Below, one piece after another: positions 60,764 through 64,000 of a DNA stretch of 64,000 bases. Source of the DNA: Serratia marcescens. Lineage in GTDB: Bacteria > Pseudomonadota > Gammaproteobacteria > Enterobacterales > Enterobacteriaceae. The notes beneath the pieces are model-generated. The model was not told where the DNA came from and ran no database searches. It was given only the letters and a program-made list of their open reading frames with translations. Each line of letters opens with the position of its first letter. Position 1 is the first letter of the stretch. Both the position numbers and the translations under genes were made by a program. The stretch covers positions 5,022,001 through 5,086,000 of the forward strand of contig NZ_VFMJ01000001.1 of assembly GCF_006715005.1 (NCBI RefSeq), in the 5' to 3' direction.

Positions 60764-60976
60764 TTAATCGGTGTGCAGTAACTTTGCACGGCGTTCTTGC
60801 ATTTTTTCGCCATGGTTCTTTCTTTTATTACCACAAAGATAACAAGAACATGCACAATGTGACTGATAGATTTTACCTATAGTAATTGATGTTTTAGTTA
60901 CTGCAATACGATAAAATCTTCTCTTCGATTTCAAACGAAAGGCATGCTGTCGTCGCCAAGACCTATCTCTAACCAT
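60764..60976 (-). CDS. Small basic protein with CxCxxC-GN motif
   Basis: 70 residues, very basic. It starts MVRDRSWRRQHAFRLKSKRR and carries HCACSCYLCGNKRKNHGEKM, a compact Cys cluster likely to bind zinc, then QERRAKLL. I recall short proteins of this pattern (RDRSWRR...CSCxxCGNxRK) scattered across proteobacterial chromosomes and islands; function unknown. A GGAG lies about 10 bases before the start. It runs toward the RNA segment from the opposite strand. Whether it belongs to the RT system or is a passenger cannot be told. Confidence 0.65.
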   Translation of the reverse strand: MVRDRSWRRQHAFRLKSKRRFYRIAVTKTSITIGKIYQSHCACSCYLCGNKRKNHGEKMQERRAKLLHTD

Positions 60977-61250
60977 ATAAATTTACTCCACTTTTCTAAC
61001 GCGGCATTATACCGCGTCCGTATCAGCACATGGAGTCCAACATCAATCTGTTTATTCACTTTTACACCATCATTTAACCTAGTTCTGCTTATAGTATCAA
61101 TTTCTATTAACTATCTGAACTATATATGGTCTTATACACTTATCTTAAAATTGTGTAGAGTTTTATTTCGTAATATCTCCTACTATTGTTAGCATAAAGC
61201 ATGAGGATTATGCTCGTGCTTTATACTAACTTTCAATACCGATTCTTTAT
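60977..61250. other. AT-rich island sequence without a gene
   Basis: 273 bases. Short open frames in it show no conserved pattern. A possible promoter of the small Cys protein lies at its left edge. Confidence 0.5.
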
Positions 61251-61644
61251 TTAGAAATCTTCTATCAACTCTGAGATTCTTTCTTGGAAATACATTGGAT
61301 ATTTTTCTATCACCTTCATTGCATTACCTCGATTATTTTTCAACTCTTTCACGAGATACTTCTTCTGAGTCGCCGCTAGCTTCAAGGATGTGGCGAGATC
61401 CTGAGCTATTACGCGATCTGAAAAACCAAGCTCATATAGGGAAATAGCGGTGTCTGTTGGAAGACCATATTTTAGTTTTTTGGAAAAGCTGCAGACGATT
61501 GCACAGATCCCTTGTGCCATCCCTATTAAGAGTTTCGATGAACTCAGATATTGCACCTACAACGAGCGTTGCATTATATGCAAGCGCCCCTTCGCAGATA
61601 TCCACATTCTTAGATTCTATAGGCTTTTTTGAATAGGTTAGCAT
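61251..61644 (-). pseudogene. Frameshifted C-terminal fragment, helicase-like tail
   Basis: Two overlapping minus-strand frames read as one protein if one base is removed in the run TTTTCCAAAAAA near 61475-61487. The first part is KAMLTYSKKPIESKNVDICE followed by GALAYNATLVVGAISEFIE; the second is LPTDTAISLYELGFSDRVIA, then ATQKKYLVKELKNN and YPMYFQERISELI. Upstream the frame is open only about 13 codons before a stop, so the start is lost. From memory the second part resembles the C-terminus of large DEAD/DEAH-type helicases of defence islands. That assignment is uncertain; the frameshift itself is clear. Confidence 0.6.
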
Positions 61645-61875
61645 AGCCTTTGACGCTAACTCATTACTCTTAGTGCTACTGAGTCAGAAAACCGCGGTTA
61701 AGAAGTAAGTTTCATCAATAGGCAAGGAATGTAAAATTTTTAGTCGTCATAAAGAGTATCTTTAACTAAAAGCATTACATAACTATTACTTTTTAATTTA
61801 ACTTATTGAAATTAATGTTTTTTATTTATAATCAGGTAAACAGAACCGTTCTAAGCCTGGCGACAGCGCTAAAAA

Positions 61876-61900
61876 AACCCCGCTCAGGCGGGGTTTTTTG
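61876..61900. terminator. Bidirectional terminator at the island's right border
   Basis: AACCCCGC-TCAG-GCGGGGTT is flanked by A7 and T6. It can end the cyclase gene on the minus strand and anything from the island. Confidence 0.92.
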
Positions 61901-61939
61901 TGGGCGCTCGCTGCCGATTTTCTGTGGTGGTGTCGCCAA

Positions 61940-62896
61940 TCAGTAAATTGCTACCGGGTTGATGTTGACCTGCGTTGAACCGACATACAGCGGTTGCCCC
62001 AGCACGAACAGGAATTCCCAGGTTTTCGTGTGCACCAGCGGGCGGCTGTCGATCAGCTCCAGGTTATAGACGCCGCGCTTGGCCAGCAGGTATTGGTTGA
62101 CCGGGAACTCTTCGTCATTTTTCGGGTTAGGGTACACTTCGGAAGCCCAGGTATCACCGCCAAAGGCTACGATGCCTTGGTCAGCCAACCACTTCGCCGC
62201 TTCCATGCCGATACCCGGTTCGATCTCCAGGAATTTTTTATTGTCCTTACCAATCAGCTCCAGCCAACCGGTATTAAATAAAACAACGTCGCCTTTTCTT
62301 AAGCTAATGCCCTGCTTCTTAAGCACCGCTTGAATATCCGCAACGGAAAATTCAGTGCCGCCCGGAACGATGTCTTTATGATAATAAGCCGTCATATCGA
62401 GCACCACGCCGCGGGTGACCATGGGCGGCACTTTTTCCACGCCCAGTTTCTTCACGCCATCAACGGTGACAAAGTCCGCCGCCTTATTGCCGTTATAATA
62501 AACGTTGTCGATGCCGATATGGCCTATACCGTTCAACTGGGTGCCGACGCCGGTCCAGGCATTCACCAATTCATCATTGAAGGTGAATTTATTGGGGCCA
62601 AGCGTTTTTCCGTCCTGCTGACCAGGCTGAATATTATATAAACGGAAGCTACGGTGGCGGAACGCCGGGAAATCTTTATCGACGGGAACGGCCAATGACA
62701 ATGTCTTGCCTTGCTTTACCAACTGCACGGACTGTAATACCCCTTCCGGCGTAAGCAGGTTGGCGGCGCCGATTTCGTCTTTTGCACCGTAAACAGAAGG
62801 ATACCAGTCTGACGGCTGAGCGGCGGACTCTGCGGCGTGTGCAGGCACTGTGGCAAGCAAAGGCAGCAGGAGGGAGAGGCGATACAATGATTTCAT
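61940..62896 (-). CDS. Cyclase-family (kynurenine formamidase-like) exported protein
   Basis: 318 residues with a signal peptide (about 1-21, ending TVPAHA), so periplasmic. The fold family is PF04199-type cyclase/formamidase: GTQLNGIGHIGIDN replaces the usual HxGTHxDxPxH metal motif, as in one branch of the family. Later blocks KGDVVLFNTGWLELIG and FGGDTWASEVYP are typical. The substrate is unknown and the missing first His may change metal binding. Start at 62896 with GGATGAG upstream; 36 extra codons upstream are not supported. Confidence 0.82.
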   Translation of the reverse strand: MKSLYRLSLLLPLLATVPAHAAESAAQPSDWYPSVYGAKDEIGAANLLTPEGVLQSVQLVKQGKTLSLAVPVDKDFPAFRHRSFRLYNIQPGQQDGKTLGPNKFTFNDELVNAWTGVGTQLNGIGHIGIDNVYYNGNKAADFVTVDGVKKLGVEKVPPMVTRGVVLDMTAYYHKDIVPGGTEFSVADIQAVLKKQGISLRKGDVVLFNTGWLELIGKDNKKFLEIEPGIGMEAAKWLADQGIVAFGGDTWASEVYPNPKNDEEFPVNQYLLAKRGVYNLELIDSRPLVHTKTWEFLFVLGQPLYVGSTQVNINPVAIY

Positions 62897-63117
62897 CAGT
62901 GACTCATCCTTATAACGACGTATTGCAAGGTGAATGAAAATGAGCCATCCGGACATAGGCGATGTCAGGCCGCCGAATAATAACCGGTGGAGAAAGAGGC
63001 TCATTTTTTAGTACGCGGGTGCATTAGCGTGATGCTTTATAAAGCGTGGTGAATAACCACCCGACGATGACTTCCTTATGCGGAAATAAATAACGCCGGT
63101 GAGCGGCGTTATTGGCA

Positions 63118-63330
63118 TTATTTTTTAAGCTCTGCACTCATGGTGACGAAATTGCCCATGTAGGCGCTGGTGATTTTATAGCCACTTGCGCCGGCCTCTT
63201 GCGCTTTTTTAGCGATGAGGGCTTCGGTGGAATCCAGCGTTCTGCCGGTTGCGGTAACGCTTTCTGCTGCGGCGTTAAACGACAACATGGAGAACAGAGC
63301 GAGTGAAATAACGGTGGTCATGGTTTTCAT
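63118..63330 (-). CDS. DUF1471 (YdgH/BhsA/McbA-like) periplasmic protein
   Basis: 70 residues. Signal peptide about 1-22 (SFNAAAE), then a DUF1471 domain: EALIAKKAQEAGASGYKITS and AYMGNFVTMSAELKK. The family is stress-responsive and affects biofilm or surface properties in enterobacteria. A single gene with its own promoter region (63331-63593, about 260 bases, AT-rich). Confidence 0.88.
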   Translation of the reverse strand: MKTMTTVISLALFSMLSFNAAAESVTATGRTLDSTEALIAKKAQEAGASGYKITSAYMGNFVTMSAELKK

Positions 63331-63570
63331 ATCTTTATCCTGTGTTCGACGATTCGAAAAATGAGGGTGTCCGGTACGACACGATGGAGCGAAGGATAAA
63401 GGGGGCGATGAGGTGAATAAATAACAGAATCGTCAATAAACTATTCCGTTTTTGTACATAAACTGATTCGATTGTTGTTTTTCAAGCGGTGTTGGTGGTG
63501 TATAGCGGGGGGTGGCGAACGGGTATGTATCGACCTTCAGGCTTACACATTGCGCAGCTGAATAAATAAA

Positions 63571-63590
63571 AAGCCCCTTGCGGGGCTTGG
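63571..63590 (-). terminator. Terminator of the SDR gene
   Basis: AGCCCC-TTG-CGGGGCT with A5 on the left, which gives a U tract on the minus strand, 6 bases beyond the SDR stop. Confidence 0.85.
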
Positions 63591-63593
63591 ACG

Positions 63594-64000
63594 TTACGCC
63601 GAGAAGCCGCCGTCGATGCTCAGGCTGGCGCCGGTGATATAACCCGCCTGCGGGCCGGCCAGGTAGGCGACGAAGCCGGCGATCTCTTCATCTTTGCCGT
63701 AGCGGCCGATCGCCATCAGCTGCTTGAGCTGATCGGCGAATTCGCCGGCGTCCGGGTTCATTTCGGTGTCCACCGGGCCGGGCTGCACGTTATTGACGGT
63801 GATGCCGCGCGGGCCGAGATCGCGCGCCATGCCTTTGGTCAGGCCGACCAGCGCCGATTTGCTCATTGCATACACCGCCGCGCCGCCGAACGGCACGCGC
63901 TCGGCGTTGGTGCTGCCGATGTGGATGATGCGGCCGCCGTCGTTCATGTGGCGCGCCGCTTCCTGGCTGGCGACGAACACGCTGCGCACGTTGACCGCCA
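63594..64000 (-). CDS. Short-chain dehydrogenase/reductase, 3' part (partial)
   Basis: The frame runs off the window; about 135 C-terminal residues are present. Catalytic SDR residues are visible: Ser in IHIGSTNAERV and YxxxK in AVYAMSKSAL. PGPVDTEMN and the C-terminal YITGASLSIDGGFSA follow. It reads VNVRSVFVAS before the first internal start, so the gene extends outside. Substrate unknown. Confidence 0.9.
   Translation of the reverse strand, partial: AVNVRSVFVASQEAARHMNDGGRIIHIGSTNAERVPFGGAAVYAMSKSALVGLTKGMARDLGPRGITVNNVQPGPVDTEMNPDAGEFADQLKQLMAIGRYGKDEEIAGFVAYLAGPQAGYITGASLSIDGGFSA

Larger units (their letters stand above)
55303..61860. mobile_element. Low-GC genomic island (degenerate integrative element) carrying an RT defence system
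   Basis: Base composition falls sharply from that of the host genes at the ssb terminator and recovers at about 61860, with the reverse transcriptase genes being very AT-rich. Contents are a truncated recombinase module, an IS3-family insertion, two RT genes with an RNA, a small Cys protein and a broken gene tail. None belongs to the conserved uvrA-ssb neighbourhood. A 15-base imperfect direct repeat, 55349-55363 (CATAAAGTGTACCTT) and 61748-61762 (CATAAAGAGTATCTT), might mark ends but could be chance. Borders are estimates. Confidence 0.75.

Noticed and set aside
60944-61192. 82-codon plus-strand open frame in the island
   Set aside because: AT-rich chance frame overlapping the start of the small Cys protein; no ribosome site or recognisable pattern.
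55291-61900. GGGGTTTTTTGT shared by 55292-55303 and 61891-61902 as attachment sites
   Set aside because: Both are simply the right arms and T tracts of two different terminators; the stems differ and the match does not extend.

Overview
The window is high-GC enterobacterial chromosome, almost certainly Serratia marcescens or a very close relative. Two things point there: the shlB-shlA haemolysin pair, whose protein sequences I recognise, and near-complete conservation of the gene order seen around 91-92 min in E. coli (yjbB; lysC-pgi; psiE-malGFE/malK-lamB-malM; ubiCA-plsB-dgkA-lexA-dinF-yjbJ-zur-dusA-pspG-qorA-dnaB-alr-tyrB-yjbQ-yjbR-uvrA/ssb). No rRNA, tRNA or CRISPR array was seen.

Layout. 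Positions 1-2910 hold the end of an ABC importer operon and the Na/Pi cotransporter gene yjbB. Positions 2959-9510 (minus strand) are shlBA, a two-partner secretion haemolysin. Positions 9895-16358 carry a bile-acid/pantothenate-type symporter, lysC with its lysine riboswitch, a cation/proton antiporter and pgi. Then come a Wzi-like outer-membrane protein, psiE and the divergent maltose regulon (malEFG one way; a degenerate GH13 gene, malK, lamB and malM the other). A minus-strand operon at 27189-30602 encodes an MHS-type permease, a LacI-family regulator and a nucleoside hydrolase, with a perfect operator-like palindrome upstream. Positions 30995-50293 are housekeeping: ubiquinone, phospholipid, SOS, zinc, tRNA modification, phage-shock, replication, cell wall and aromatic amino acids. 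A periplasmic PheC-like protein and a Lrp/AsnC regulator sit beside tyrB. A MipA/OmpV protein, uvrA and ssb follow; uvrA and ssb diverge from one SOS box.

The accessory part is a low-GC island between the ssb terminator (about 55303) and about 61860. In order it holds: the first codons of a probable tyrosine recombinase; an IS3-family element with an amber-interrupted transposase, bracketed by inverted copies of its own left end; the coiled-coil third gene of the recombinase module; two overlapping reverse transcriptase genes; a structured non-coding segment with an ACACAC tract; a small CxCxxC protein on the opposite strand; and a frameshifted gene tail. The RT pair plus RNA matches my recollection of DRT type 3 anti-phage systems, and is the most interesting system in the window. 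The recombinase module has been gutted, so the island is probably fixed in place. After it come a cyclase-family protein, a DUF1471 periplasmic protein and a truncated short-chain dehydrogenase.
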